This document shows, one piece after another, positions 39,882 through 49,916 of a stretch of 64,000 nucleotides of DNA (the stretch's first letter is position 1; every line of letters starts with the position of its first letter). Source of the stretch: Klebsiella terrigena (GTDB taxonomy: Bacteria > Pseudomonadota > Gammaproteobacteria > Enterobacterales > Enterobacteriaceae); contig NZ_BJNO01000008.1 of assembly GCF_006539725.1 (NCBI RefSeq), forward strand, positions 62,001 through 126,000. The letters run 5' to 3'. The position numbers and the translations under genes are program-made. Below the pieces are notes generated by a model. That model was not told the DNA's origin, did not search any database, and saw only the letters and a list, made by a program, of their open reading frames with translations.

Positions 39882-42590
39882 ATGATGACTGAAAGCCCGC
39901 AGTATCTCCGCTACTGGGGAAAAACAGCAAAAACAACGGATAGCAAGCATAACGCCTATCATCTCCTGGCATACCATTGCCTTGACGTCGCAGCCTGCGG
40001 ATATTTCATCGTCAAAAACAATATTTTTAACACCAGAGATATATTAAAAGAGTGTGACATCTGCGGGACAGATGCAGAAAACTGGATCGTCTGGCTCTTT
40101 GCCAGCCACGACATTGGAAAATATGCCCGGGGCTTTCAAAAATATGCACTATTCCCGGACTCACCGTTAGTTCCTCCTATTAATAGCATTTCAGCTTTTG
40201 AACGGCATGATTCTTTAGGCTTTTATTTATGGGGGAAATTACTTGAAGAATGGTCTGAAGATAATAATGAAATTATTCCAGGTATTCCCCTGGAGAATCG
40301 TTCCAGTTTCAAAAGCGCCTTAAATATATGGATGCTCGTGAGCATCGGCCACCACGGAATCCCCCCTGATACGCTAAAAAATAGCAGCCCTCTGGCATTC
40401 AGCGACGAGGACATTGCGGTAGCAACGCATTACCTGGAAACAGTAAGTCAGCTATTTCCCTTTACGCTGCCTGCAGAATGGAAGGTCAAAGCAGGAAGAA
40501 AACGCTTAAAACAGCACAGCTGGTTTTTTGCTGGCATAGTCACCATCGCCGACTGGATGGGCTCGGATGAAACACAATTTCCACCGCTCAGCAGCCCCAT
40601 GCCTCTAGAAGCCTACTGGCCTCTTGCCTGCGAAAAAGCTCAACGAGCCATCCTCAAAATCCCGCAGCGGTCACAACATAGCCGCTATCAGGACCATCAG
40701 GCGCTCTTCCCGTTTATTCATACTCTTACGCCTCTCCAGCAGCGAGCAAGTACGCTGGATATCTCTGCGCCGGGTCCGCAGCTGGTCATTCTGGAGGACG
40801 TTACCGGAGCAGGTAAAACCGAAGCGGCGTTAATCCTGACGCATCGTTTAATGTCCGCTAATAAGGGGCACGGACTCTACGTTGGGCTGCCGACAATGGC
40901 GACCGCAAACGCCATGTATCAACGGCTGACAGGGGCTTATCAGGCGCTGTTTACCAAAGATGCCAGGCCATCGCTGATGCTGGCGCATGGCGGCCGACAG
41001 ATGTCGGATGCTTTTCGACAGTCGGTCTGGCAACCATCGGGGGAAACGGCTGAAGACTATTCTCGCGACGATGGCAACGCCGCCGGTGAATGCCATATCT
41101 GGTTTGCCGACTCGCGGAAGAAAGCGCTGCTGGCGGAAGTGGGGGTTGGGACCCTGGATCAGCTGTTAATGGCCGTCATGCCCTTCCGCCACCAGTCGCT
41201 ACGCCTGCTCGGAATACGCGACAAGATTTTGCTGCTGGATGAAGTTCATGCCTACGATGGCTATATGGTGAAACTGCTGGAAGGATTGCTCCAATTTCAT
41301 GCATCCCAGGGCGGAAGCGCTATTATTTTAAGCGCGACGCTCCCTGCCGCCTTACGGGAGAAATTGCTCAGCGCATTTAACAAAGGTGCGGGATTTGCCA
41401 CTACCGAAACGGACAGTGATGCGGGCTACCCATGGTTAAGCCATCTATCTGCCACAGGGTTGAAAGAAGAAGCGCTCACGACACGCCCGGAAGTTCAGCG
41501 CACCGTTATCGTTAGCTGGATCCAGCAACATCGGGAAGCGCTGGAAATTATCTATCGTGCAGTCGAAGCCGGGCAATGCGTATGTTGGATCCGTAATACG
41601 GTTGATGAAGCACGCGATGGTTATCAGCAGCTGTTGCATGAAAAGCGCATCCCTGAACAGGACCTGCTACTTTTCCACAGCCGCTTCGCCTTTACCGATC
41701 GTATTGCCATTGAGAATAAAACCCTCGGCTGGTTCGGCAAAGATGCACCCGTTTCAGCGCGGCGGGGGAAAGTATTGATCGCCACTCAGGTTGTCGAACA
41801 AAGCCTCGATCTGGATTTTGACTGGATGATCTCGGATCTGGCGCCAATAGATTTGTTGATCCAGCGCGCCGGTCGACTTCAGCGCCATATCCGCACTGCC
41901 GGTGGGGAACGCAAAGCGATACTGCCCGATGAACGTCAGCCACCGATACTGCATATTTTAGCGCCAGAATGGCAGGAACAGGCTGGGCAAGGTTGGCTGG
42001 GAAAAGAGCTGCAAGGAACCGGCTTCGTTTATTCCGACCACGCCTGCTTATGGCGCACTCAGGCGCTGCTGCGTCAATATGGCGAAATCAGGATGCCGGA
42101 AAATGCCAGGGCATTGGTTGATGGCGTCTATGAACAGAAAATTCCTGCCCCAACCAGCTTACAGGCACTTTCTGACGTCGATTTCGGCAAGGTGCTGAGC
42201 CAACGTTCCGTCGCAACGCAAAACCTACTACGCCACGATATCGGCTACGATCGGGAGGCCAGCGATTTCTTATGGGATAAAGATCGGGAGTTTTCTACCC
42301 GTCTGGGCGAAGAGAGCGTTGATATCTACCTCGCCTGGCTGGATGAAGAAAATGAACTGCATCCTATCGTGATGGAGGGCGACTTCCGCTGGGAAATGAG
42401 CCGATTATCGGTACGTCTATCGTGGTGGAAAAAGAGATCGGCAGGATTTTTACTTCCCGGCGAGGAGGCGCTTGAACGATTTCGTAAGAAACAACATCGC
42501 CCGTCCGCGCAGGTGGTGCTGGTATCGTCAGAAGGTGAAGCGAGTTACTACAGTAAACGGGAGGGGCTAGCCAGTAATCCCCCAGGGTAA
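39882..42590 (+). CDS. cas3: CRISPR effector nuclease-helicase Cas3
   Basis: A 902-aa protein that nicks and unwinds target DNA after Cascade recruitment. HD nuclease domain: HLLAYH (residues 27-32), SHDIGK with H76-D77, and GHHG near 166. SF2 helicase: Walker A VTGAGKT (307-313), DEVH (453-456), SATLP, QVVEQSLDLDFD and QRAGRLQRH. A C-terminal domain follows. All catalytic motifs are intact. It is on the strand opposite to all other cas genes, with a toxin-antitoxin pair between it and cas8e; in E. coli K-12 cas3 has the same direction as casA. The ribosome site is weak (GGGAAA) with two adjacent ATG codons. Confidence 0.96.
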   Translation: MMTESPQYLRYWGKTAKTTDSKHNAYHLLAYHCLDVAACGYFIVKNNIFNTRDILKECDICGTDAENWIVWLFASHDIGKYARGFQKYALFPDSPLVPPINSISAFERHDSLGFYLWGKLLEEWSEDNNEIIPGIPLENRSSFKSALNIWMLVSIGHHGIPPDTLKNSSPLAFSDEDIAVATHYLETVSQLFPFTLPAEWKVKAGRKRLKQHSWFFAGIVTIADWMGSDETQFPPLSSPMPLEAYWPLACEKAQRAILKIPQRSQHSRYQDHQALFPFIHTLTPLQQRASTLDISAPGPQLVILEDVTGAGKTEAALILTHRLMSANKGHGLYVGLPTMATANAMYQRLTGAYQALFTKDARPSLMLAHGGRQMSDAFRQSVWQPSGETAEDYSRDDGNAAGECHIWFADSRKKALLAEVGVGTLDQLLMAVMPFRHQSLRLLGIRDKILLLDEVHAYDGYMVKLLEGLLQFHASQGGSAIILSATLPAALREKLLSAFNKGAGFATTETDSDAGYPWLSHLSATGLKEEALTTRPEVQRTVIVSWIQQHREALEIIYRAVEAGQCVCWIRNTVDEARDGYQQLLHEKRIPEQDLLLFHSRFAFTDRIAIENKTLGWFGKDAPVSARRGKVLIATQVVEQSLDLDFDWMISDLAPIDLLIQRAGRLQRHIRTAGGERKAILPDERQPPILHILAPEWQEQAGQGWLGKELQGTGFVYSDHACLWRTQALLRQYGEIRMPENARALVDGVYEQKIPAPTSLQALSDVDFGKVLSQRSVATQNLLRHDIGYDREASDFLWDKDREFSTRLGEESVDIYLAWLDEENELHPIVMEGDFRWEMSRLSVRLSWWKKRSAGFLLPGEEALERFRKKQHRPSAQVVLVSSEGEASYYSKREGLASNPPG

Positions 42591-42608
42591 AAGTCCTGCA
42601 CCAATACT

Positions 42609-42643
42609 CCCGGAAGCGGCGCGATGCGCCGTCCGGGACTTTT
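42609..42643. terminator. Terminator between cas3 and cysH
   Basis: CCCGGA-ag-CGGCGC / GCGCCG-TCCGGG forms a 12-bp stem with a 2-nt bulge and 3-nt loop, followed on the plus strand by ACTTTTAT. It separates the convergent cas3 and cysH transcripts. Confidence 0.7.
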
Positions 42644-42644
42644 A

Positions 42645-43379
42645 TCAACCCTCGTGCAGCCCGCACTCGCGCTTCAGGCCGAAGAAGCGCGTCTCTTCTT
42701 CCGCCATCCCCGGCTCCCATTTACGGGTGGTGTGGGTATCCCCCACCGAAAGGTAACCCTGATCCCACAGCGGATGGTATTTCAGACCGTGCTTCTGCAG
42801 GTACTGATAAACGGTGCGGTTATCCCAGTCGATAATCGGCAGCACCTTAAATACCCCGCGCTGAATCGCCAGCACCGGCAGCGTTGCCCGGCTACCTGAC
42901 TGCTCGCGGCGCAGGCCGGCAAACCAGGTACGGGTGTTTAGCTCCTGCAGGGCGCGGTTCATCGGCTCAACCTTGTTGATGTCATTGTATTTCTCAATGC
43001 CGTCAACGCCCTGCTCCCACAGCTTGCCGTAGCGGGCTTCCTGCCAGGCTGGGCTGGTCTGCGCCCGGTAAACCTTCAGGTTCAGCTGCAGCTTGTCGGT
43101 TAGCTCATCGATAAACTGATAGGTTTCCGGGAACAGGTAGCCGGTATCGGTGAGGATCACCGGAATATCCGGACGGATCTGGTTAACCAGATGCAGGCTA
43201 ACCGCCGCCTGAATACCAAAGCTTGAAGAGAGTGCGTAGTCGCCGGGCAGGTTTTCCAGCGCCCACGCCACGCGTTCTTCGGCGCTGAGCTTCTCCAGCT
43301 GAGCGTTGGTTTCTGCCAGCTGCAGTACGCGTTCAACTTTCGGCAGTTCATTTAGCGCGTTGAGATCGAGTACGGACAT
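42645..43379 (-). CDS. cysH: PAPS reductase
   Basis: Reduces PAPS to sulfite with thioredoxin. A 244-aa protein with PAPS-binding [17 protein letters not shown] and [14 protein letters not shown], and the catalytic Cys in the C-terminal ECGLHEG motif. Last gene of cysJIH. Confidence 0.98.
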   Translation of the reverse strand: MSVLDLNALNELPKVERVLQLAETNAQLEKLSAEERVAWALENLPGDYALSSSFGIQAAVSLHLVNQIRPDIPVILTDTGYLFPETYQFIDELTDKLQLNLKVYRAQTSPAWQEARYGKLWEQGVDGIEKYNDINKVEPMNRALQELNTRTWFAGLRREQSGSRATLPVLAIQRGVFKVLPIIDWDNRTVYQYLQKHGLKYHPLWDQGYLSVGDTHTTRKWEPGMAEEETRFFGLKRECGLHEG

Positions 43380-43457
43380 AGTTACCTCGTTATTTTCCCT
43401 TCACCTTATCCCCTTCCCGTCAACGGAGAGGGGATCGTCAGGCGTGGATAAAGACCT

Positions 43458-45170
43458 TTATTCCCAGAAATCACGGGCTGGATCGAGCACCGGGCGCACG
43501 ATACCCGCACGCACCGTAAAGTCGCCGAAGCCTTCACCCGCTTCGCGCTCTTTCGCCCAGCGCCCGACCAGTTCATCAATCGAGTCGAGAATTTCCGACT
43601 CGGTAATATTTTCGCGATACATGCGCGGAATACGCGTTCCGCTGCGGTTGCCGCCAAGGTGCAGGTTATAGCGGCCCGGCGCTTTACCGATCAGGCCAAC
43701 TTCCGCCAGCAGAGCGCGGCCGCAGCCGTTCGGGCAGCCGGTCACGCGGGTGACGATATGCTCCTCGCCCACCCCGTACTTGCTCATCACGCCGTCCACC
43801 TTATCAATAAATGACGGCAGGAAGCGTTCCGCCTCGGCCATCGCCAGCGGGCAGGTCGGGAAGGAGACGCAGGCCATCGAGTTTTCACGCTGCGGGGTGA
43901 CGTTATTCATCAACCCGTGATCGCGAGCCAGCTTCTCGATCTTCGCCTTCTGATCTTCCGGCACGCCGGCAACGATCAGGTTTTGGTTGGCCGTGATGCG
44001 GAACTCGCCTTTATGGATCTTAGCAATCTTCAGCAGACCCGTTTTCAGCGGACGCCCCGGATAATCAAGGATACGACCGTTTTCAATAAACAGCGTCAGG
44101 TACCAGTTATTATCGATACCTTTTACCCAGCCAATCCGATCGCCGCGACCGGTAAACTCATAGGCGCGGATCGGCTCGAACTTAATGCCGGCACGGCGCT
44201 CAACTTCGGCTTTAAAGGTGTCAACGCCAACGCGTTCCAGGGTGTATTTCGTTTTTGCATTTTTGCGGTCGGTACGGTTACCCCAATCGCGCTGGGTCGT
44301 GACCACAGCTTCCGCCACGGCCAGAGTGTGCTCAAGCGGCAGGTAGCCGAATTCGCTGGCGGTGCGCGCATAGGTTTTCTTGTTGCCGTGCTCAATGGAC
44401 AGACCGCCGCCGACCAGCAGGTTAAAGCCCACCAGCTTGCCGTTTTCGGCAATCGCCACGAAGTTCATATCGTTGGCGTGCAGATCGATATCGTTCTGCG
44501 GCGGGATAACCACGGTGGTTTTGAACTTACGCGGCAGATAGGTCTGGCCAAGGATCGGCTCTTCGTCGGTGGTGGCCACCTTCTTCTGATCGAGCCAGAT
44601 CTCCGCGTAGGCGCGGGTGCGCGGCAGCAGGTGCTCGGAGATCTTTTTCGCCCATTCGTAGGCTTCAGCATGCAGCTGAGACTCGTTCGGGTTAGAGGTG
44701 CACAGCACGTTACGGTTCATATCGTTGGCCGTCGCCAGCGCGTCCAGCCCCACAGAGTGCAGCATCTGGTGCACCGGCTTGACGTTCTTCTTCAGAATGC
44801 CGTGGAACTGGAAGGTCTGACGGTTGGTCAGACGAATGCTGCCGTAGATGGTGTTATCGGCGGCAAACTTATCAATCGCCTGCCACTGTTTGGTGGTGAT
44901 CACCCCACCCGGCAGGCGGCAGCGGAGCAGCATCGCGTGACGCGGCTCCAGCTTCTGCGCCGCGCGTTCGGCGCGGATGTCGCGGTCATCCTGCTGATAC
45001 ATGCCGTGAAAGCGGATCAGCAGGAAGTTATCGCCCCTAAAGCCGCCGGTAAGGGGGTCGTTTAAGTCTTCTGCGATGGTGCCGCGCAGGTAGTTGCTCT
45101 CTACCTTCATACGCTCGGCGTCGGTCAGTTTACCTTCGACCACCAGCGGTCCTGGATGTTTTTCGCTCAT
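43458..45170 (-). CDS. cysI: Sulfite reductase hemoprotein (beta) subunit
   Basis: A 570-aa enzyme that reduces sulfite to sulfide with six electrons, using siroheme coupled to a 4Fe-4S cluster. Cluster cysteines are in CVSFPTC and [15 protein letters not shown]; siroheme-contacting Arg and Lys lie in [11 protein letters not shown] and related motifs. The start overlaps the cysJ stop. Its cofactor is made by CysG encoded upstream in the window. Confidence 0.98.
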   Translation of the reverse strand: MSEKHPGPLVVEGKLTDAERMKVESNYLRGTIAEDLNDPLTGGFRGDNFLLIRFHGMYQQDDRDIRAERAAQKLEPRHAMLLRCRLPGGVITTKQWQAIDKFAADNTIYGSIRLTNRQTFQFHGILKKNVKPVHQMLHSVGLDALATANDMNRNVLCTSNPNESQLHAEAYEWAKKISEHLLPRTRAYAEIWLDQKKVATTDEEPILGQTYLPRKFKTTVVIPPQNDIDLHANDMNFVAIAENGKLVGFNLLVGGGLSIEHGNKKTYARTASEFGYLPLEHTLAVAEAVVTTQRDWGNRTDRKNAKTKYTLERVGVDTFKAEVERRAGIKFEPIRAYEFTGRGDRIGWVKGIDNNWYLTLFIENGRILDYPGRPLKTGLLKIAKIHKGEFRITANQNLIVAGVPEDQKAKIEKLARDHGLMNNVTPQRENSMACVSFPTCPLAMAEAERFLPSFIDKVDGVMSKYGVGEEHIVTRVTGCPNGCGRALLAEVGLIGKAPGRYNLHLGGNRSGTRIPRMYRENITESEILDSIDELVGRWAKEREAGEGFGDFTVRAGIVRPVLDPARDFWE

Positions 45171-46969
45171 TAGTAGACATCTCGCTGATAACGGCGCTCA
45201 ACGCGCAGCTCACTTAAAAATTCGTCCGCCGCTTCGGCGTCCATCGCGCCGAATTCGGCAATCACTTCCAGCAGCGTCCGCTCAACGTCTTTCGCCATGC
45301 GATTGGCGTCGCCGCAGACATAAATATGGGCACCGTCATTAATCCAGCGCCACAGTTCGGCCCCCTGCTCGCGCAGCTTGTCCTGAACGTAGACTTTTTG
45401 TTGTTGATCGCGGGACCAGGCCAGATCGATGCGGCTCAGTACGCCCTCTTTGACGTAGCTTTGCCATTCAACCTGGTAAAGGAAATCTTCCGTAAAGTGC
45501 GGGTTGCCAAAGAACAGCCAGTTCTTGCCCTCGGCGCCTTCCGCCGCGCGCTGCTGCATAAATGCGCGGAATGGTGCAATGCCGGTACCCGGGCCAATCA
45601 TGATGACCGGCGTCTGCGGGTTCGCAGGCAGGCGGAAGTTATCATTGTGTTCAATAAAGACGCGGACTTCGCCATCTTCTTCCACGCGATCGGCGAGGAA
45701 GCTGGAGGCGCCACCGGCGCGCGCGCGGCCTTCAATATCATAGCGCACCACGCCAACGGTCACGTGAACTTCGTTTTCCGTTTCCGCCTGCGACGAGGCA
45801 ATCGAGTACAGGCGCGGCGTAAGCGGGCGCAGCAGGTCAATCAGCGCCTGGGCATCCAGCTGTGCCGGAGAGAAGCGCACCATATCGACGATCGGCGTGG
45901 TGGCCGCGTAGTGTTGCAGCTGCGCTTTATCGCCCACCAGCGGCAGCAGCGTTTCGCTGCGCGTTAGGGTGGCATAGTTCTCCACGATGTTGGCGGTGTT
46001 CACCGTCAGCTCAAAGTGCCACGTCAGCGCTTCGGCCAGCGGCAGCGTCTTACCGTCTACGCTCACCGGCTCGTCGCCCTTCAGCCACAGCAGTTCGGCC
46101 AGCTCGTTGACCAGCGCCGGATCGTTCTGATACCAGATGCCCAGCGCATCGCCGGGCTGATAGCGCAGGCCGGAGTCGCCAAGATCGATTTCAACGTGGC
46201 GCACGTCTTTTTCTGAATCACGGCCGGTGATTTTTTGGTTTACCGAAAGCGTCGCGGTCAGCGGCGCTTCTTTGGTATAGGGGCTGGTATGAATGTCATT
46301 GACCGCGCCGCTTGTCGCCAGCTGAGCCGGCGTCGCCGCCGGCGCACGGGCTTTCAGCACCTCGACCACGCGGGTGCGCCATTCGGCCGCAGCGCCCTGA
46401 TATTCAACGTCGGAGTCAACGCGATCGAGCAGACGCTCCCCGCCCAGCTCGGCCAGCCTGCTGTCGAAATCTTTACCCGACTGGCAGAAGAATTCGTAGG
46501 AGGTATCGCCCAGACCAAAGACCGCAAAGGCGGTGCCTTCGAGCTTCGGCGCTTTTTTCGAGAGCAGGAATTTATGCAGCGCGACGGCCTCTTCCGGCGG
46601 CTCACCTTCACCCTGGGTTGAGGTCACGACGATCAGCAGTTTTTCGGAGGCTATTTGTTTGAATTTATAGTCGCCTGCGTTAACCAGCTTGACGTTCAGC
46701 TGCGCTGCCTGAAGGTCGTCACGCAGCGCTTCGGCCACGCGGCGGGCGTTGCCGGTTTGCGAGGCGGAAAGCAGCGTAATGCTTGGGACTTCCGCAGCCT
46801 GGGCCGGAGCGGCAGCCACCGCGCCGGAATGCTGATTCAGCACGCCCCAAAAATAGCCGGAAACCCAGGCAAGCTGGGTCGGTGTGAAGTCTGTCGTGGC
46901 CGCCTGCAGGCGCGCCATTTGCTCCGGGTTGAGCGGGAGCAAATTGGAAGATGGGACCTGTGTCGTCAT
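45170..46969 (-). CDS. cysJ: Sulfite reductase flavoprotein (alpha) subunit
   Basis: A 599-aa diflavin reductase passing electrons from NADPH to CysI. N-terminal flavodoxin-like FMN domain ([18 protein letters not shown], near residue 65), FAD/NADP ferredoxin-reductase domain ([23 protein letters not shown]) and C-terminal RRYQRDVY. First gene of cysJIH; transcribed divergently from queD. Confidence 0.98.
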   Translation of the reverse strand: MTTQVPSSNLLPLNPEQMARLQAATTDFTPTQLAWVSGYFWGVLNQHSGAVAAAPAQAAEVPSITLLSASQTGNARRVAEALRDDLQAAQLNVKLVNAGDYKFKQIASEKLLIVVTSTQGEGEPPEEAVALHKFLLSKKAPKLEGTAFAVFGLGDTSYEFFCQSGKDFDSRLAELGGERLLDRVDSDVEYQGAAAEWRTRVVEVLKARAPAATPAQLATSGAVNDIHTSPYTKEAPLTATLSVNQKITGRDSEKDVRHVEIDLGDSGLRYQPGDALGIWYQNDPALVNELAELLWLKGDEPVSVDGKTLPLAEALTWHFELTVNTANIVENYATLTRSETLLPLVGDKAQLQHYAATTPIVDMVRFSPAQLDAQALIDLLRPLTPRLYSIASSQAETENEVHVTVGVVRYDIEGRARAGGASSFLADRVEEDGEVRVFIEHNDNFRLPANPQTPVIMIGPGTGIAPFRAFMQQRAAEGAEGKNWLFFGNPHFTEDFLYQVEWQSYVKEGVLSRIDLAWSRDQQQKVYVQDKLREQGAELWRWINDGAHIYVCGDANRMAKDVERTLLEVIAEFGAMDAEAADEFLSELRVERRYQRDVY

Positions 46970-47288
46970 GCGTCGTTATGTTCCAGTAAGCAAAGCTGTT
47001 ATTCGCACCCTGTCAGCGCGGCAAAAACAGAAGAGAATGTAAGGGTAACGGCGCAGATAGTAACAATTAAAGAAGGGATGGAAATAACAAATAACCAAAT
47101 GGACTAACCTGTTTTACCTATAGTTATTAACAACAAAATCGATTAAATAACCACATGAAATATAAAGAGATAATATGCATCAGTTCGGTGAATGTGGCGA
47201 TTTTCCGCTCAGGGCCGTTTTAGTTAATGCTAAAAAATGTACTTTCCGGTACCCTACGGCGGTTTTTTTGTCTTATTGAGAGTAAAAG
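46970..47288. promoter_or_regulatory. Divergent cysJ-queD spacer
   Basis: A 319-bp AT-rich region without a gene. The cysJIH promoter and its CysB sites should be here, as in E. coli, but no exact CysB motif can be drawn by eye. The queD-proximal end has CCG...CGG followed by seven T (around 47246-47270), too short a stem to call a terminator or riboswitch. Confidence 0.4.
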
Positions 47289-47651
47289 ATGTCCACCACC
47301 CTGTTTAAAGATTTTATCTTCGAAGCCGCCCACCACCTGCCCCACGTACCGGAAGGTCATAAGTGCGGTCGCCTGCACGGTCACTCTTTTATGGTGCGTC
47401 TGGAGATTACCGGCGAAGTCGATCCGCATACGGGTTGGATCATGGATTTTTCCGAGCTGAAGGCCGCCTTCAAGCCGACCTACGATCGTCTGGATCACTA
47501 CTATCTGAACGATATTCCTGGGCTGGAAAACCCGACCAGCGAAGTGCTGTCGCGCTGGATTTGGCAACAGGTTAAGCCCGTAGTGCCGCTGCTGAGCGCG
47601 GTGATGATTAAAGAGACCTGCACGGCGGGCTGCATCTATCGCGGCGAGTGA
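47289..47651 (+). CDS. queD: 6-carboxy-tetrahydropterin synthase QueD
   Basis: The second step of queuosine/7-deazaguanine synthesis, converting dihydroneopterin triphosphate to 6-carboxy-tetrahydropterin. A 120-aa T-fold protein. Zinc His ligands are in FEAAHHLP and CGRLHGHSF; the catalytic Cys is in GHKCG. Start after GAGAGT. QueE, the next enzyme of this route, is encoded at 58.6 kb. Confidence 0.97.
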   Translation: MSTTLFKDFIFEAAHHLPHVPEGHKCGRLHGHSFMVRLEITGEVDPHTGWIMDFSELKAAFKPTYDRLDHYYLNDIPGLENPTSEVLSRWIWQQVKPVVPLLSAVMIKETCTAGCIYRGE

Positions 47652-47731
47652 TTAAAGCCTTTGTGTCGATGGTCAATATTCCTTAGATAACGCCATGTTA
47701 GCCTAGATGCTCTCGGTATCTGGGGCGCAAT

Positions 47732-49003
47732 ATGGCTGACGATTTTGATATTATTATCATCGGTGCAGGGATAGCCGGCACCGCCTGTGCTCTACGCTGC
47801 GCGCGGTCAGGACTTTCGGTCCTGCTGCTCGAACGCGGCGAACTTCCCGGCAGTAAAAATCTCTCCGGCGGGCGCCTGTACTGCCGCGCGCTCGCCGAAC
47901 TTCTCCCTCATTTTCAACAATCCGCCCCGCTTGAACGTCGTATCACCCAGGAAAACCTGACCCTGCTGACCGACGATGGCGCCACAACCTATTCCAGCCT
48001 GCAGCCCAGCGGTGACTCCTGGAGTTTACTGCGCGCCCGTTTCGATCCGTGGCTGGTTAGCCAGGCCGAAGGTGAAGGCGTGCAGTGCGTGACCGGCGCG
48101 ACGGTCACGGCTCTGTATCGCGAAAACGGCCGGGTTTGCGGGGTCATTTGCGATAATGAAACGCTGCGCGCCCGCTACGTGGTGCTGGCGGAAGGGGCCA
48201 ACAGCGAGCTGGCGGAGCGCCACGGTTTACTCCCGCGCCCGTCCCCAACCGCCATGGCGCTGGGGATCAAAGCGGTGCTGGCAATAGAGCGCAAGGCGCT
48301 GGAAGATCGTTTCCGCCTTGAGGGCAATGAGGGAGCGGCCATGATATTCACCGGCGGGGTCTGCGGGGATTTACCCGGCGGCGCGTTCCTTTATACCAAT
48401 CAGGAGACGCTCTCATTCGGTATCGTCTGCCCGCTCTCCTCGCTGGGCAAAGGGACGGTACCTGCCTCCGGGCTGCTGGATCGCCTCAAATCCCATCCAG
48501 CCCTGCGCCCTCTGCTGCAGGGCAGCGAAACGCTGGAATACGGCGCGCATCTGGTACCTGAAGGCGGCCTGCACGGCATGCCGACGCAGTATGCCGGGGA
48601 TGGCTGGCTGCTGGTCGGCGACGCGCTGCGCACCTGCGTCAATACCGGCTTCACCGTGCGCGGAATGGACATGGCGTTAATCGGCGCCCAGGCGGCGGCG
48701 CAAACGTTAATCCACGCCTGTCGGCACGGCGCGCCGCAAAATCTGTTTGCGCAATATCAGCAGGAGATCGAGCGCAGCCTGCTGTGGGAGGTGCTGCAGC
48801 GCTATCGGCACGTTCCCGCGCTGCTGCAGCGCCCCGGCTGGTATCGCCGCTGGCCCGCGCTGATGGACGATATCTCCCGCGAACTCTGGCAGCAGGGCGA
48901 AGGCCCCGTCCCGCCGCTGCGTCAGATAGTCTGGCGTCATCTTCGCCGTCACGGCCTGCATCATCTGGCAGGCGATCTTGTCAGGAGCTTACGATGTCTG
49001 TAG
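47732..49003 (+). CDS. ygcN: FixC-like ETF:quinone oxidoreductase YgcN
   Basis: A 423-aa FAD protein of the electron-transfer flavoprotein dehydrogenase (FixC) family. N-terminal DFDIIIIGAGIAGTACALRC (FAD Rossmann), PGSKNLSGGRLY, and the late GWLLVGDALRTCVNTGFTVRGMD motif. It likely passes electrons from the ETF YgcQR, with the ferredoxin YgcO, into the quinone pool. Its end overlaps ygcO by 10 nt. First gene of ygcN-ygcO-ygcP. Confidence 0.93.
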   Translation: MADDFDIIIIGAGIAGTACALRCARSGLSVLLLERGELPGSKNLSGGRLYCRALAELLPHFQQSAPLERRITQENLTLLTDDGATTYSSLQPSGDSWSLLRARFDPWLVSQAEGEGVQCVTGATVTALYRENGRVCGVICDNETLRARYVVLAEGANSELAERHGLLPRPSPTAMALGIKAVLAIERKALEDRFRLEGNEGAAMIFTGGVCGDLPGGAFLYTNQETLSFGIVCPLSSLGKGTVPASGLLDRLKSHPALRPLLQGSETLEYGAHLVPEGGLHGMPTQYAGDGWLLVGDALRTCVNTGFTVRGMDMALIGAQAAAQTLIHACRHGAPQNLFAQYQQEIERSLLWEVLQRYRHVPALLQRPGWYRRWPALMDDISRELWQQGEGPVPPLRQIVWRHLRRHGLHHLAGDLVRSLRCL

Positions 49004-49254
49004 CGCGTAACGTCTGGCGCCCCGCCGCCGACCCGCATATTGTCCCGACGGCTGCGCCCGACCAGGAAGTCGTCGAACGGCTCATTGCATCCTGTCCCGC
49101 CGGGCTTTTTTCACGGACTGCGGAAGGCGGCATGCAGGTCGACTACCGAGGATGCCTGGAGTGCGGCGCCTGCCGGCTATTATGCGATGAGGCAACGCTC
49201 AAAGAATGGCGCTATCCTGACTCTGGATTTGGTATTACATTCCGTTTTGGCTAA
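48994..49254 (+). CDS. ygcO: FixX-like ferredoxin YgcO
   Basis: An 86-aa ferredoxin-like protein with a CLECGACRLLC cluster motif (CxxCxxCxxxC) near residue 54. Start ATG 48994 has CAGGAG seven nt upstream. FixX proteins pair with FixC (here YgcN) in moving electrons to quinone. Confidence 0.9.
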   Translation: MSVARNVWRPAADPHIVPTAAPDQEVVERLIASCPAGLFSRTAEGGMQVDYRGCLECGACRLLCDEATLKEWRYPDSGFGITFRFG

Positions 49255-49340
49255 TAAAACGACGCTAAATAATTCAGGTTGCAGGAGGGCTAGCGCATTC
49301 GCAGCCTGAATGATGACGAGAAAAATATGAAGGACACACC

Positions 49341-49916
49341 ATGCCCCTGTTACACCTGCTACGACAAAATCCGGTCATCGCGGCCGTCAAAGATAACGCC
49401 AGCCTGCAGTTAGCCATCGATTCCGAGTGCCAGTTTATCTCCGTGCTGTACGGCAATATCTGCACCATCAGCAACATCGTGAAGAAAATCAAAAACGCCG
49501 GTAAATACGCGTTTATTCATGTCGACCTGCTGGAGGGGGCGTCGAATAAAGAGGTGGTGATTCAGTTTTTGAAGCTGGTTACCGAAGCGGACGGGATCAT
49601 CAGCACCAAAGCGCCGATGCTAAAAGCGGCCAGGGCGGAGGGCTTTTTCTGCATTCATCGCCTGTTTATCGTCGACTCTATTTCCTTTCACAATATCGAC
49701 AAGCAGGTGGCACAGTCCAATCCGGACTGTATTGAAATCCTGCCGGGCTGCATGCCAAAAGTGCTGGGATGGGTGACGGAGAAGATTCACCAGCCGCTGA
49801 TTGCCGGCGGCCTGGTCTGCGACGAAGAAGATGCGCGTAATGCGATGAAAGCTGGCGTGGCGGCCCTTTCAACCACCAACACCGGCGTCTGGAAATTAGC
49901 GAAGCAGCTTAACTAA
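49341..49916 (+). CDS. ygcP: GlpP-family RNA-binding antiterminator YgcP
   Basis: A 191-aa TIM-barrel protein of the glycerol-3-phosphate-responsive antiterminator family (PF04309). Family blocks: NPVIAAVKDNASLQLAI, GKYAFIHVDLLEGAS, EVVIQFLKLVTEADGIISTK, PDCIEILPGCMPKVL and ISGGLV-type PLIAGGLVCDEEDARNAMKAG. In Bacillus GlpP a ligand lets the protein bind a leader RNA and prevent termination. Here two leaders with competing hairpins occur upstream of ygcW and yqcE and are its likely targets (inference). Ribosome site AAGGA. Its stop overlaps that of the convergent ygcQ by 4 nt. Confidence 0.92.
   Translation: MPLLHLLRQNPVIAAVKDNASLQLAIDSECQFISVLYGNICTISNIVKKIKNAGKYAFIHVDLLEGASNKEVVIQFLKLVTEADGIISTKAPMLKAARAEGFFCIHRLFIVDSISFHNIDKQVAQSNPDCIEILPGCMPKVLGWVTEKIHQPLIAGGLVCDEEDARNAMKAGVAALSTTNTGVWKLAKQLN

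Noticed and set aside
42364-42720. Open frame spanning the cas3 and cysH ends on the minus strand
   Set aside because: Overlaps the terminator and both gene ends out of frame; no ribosome site.
47220-47288. Possible preQ1 riboswitch or terminator before queD
   Set aside because: Only a 3-bp CCG/CGG pairing before the T-run, and no preQ1 aptamer sequence; position alone is not enough.
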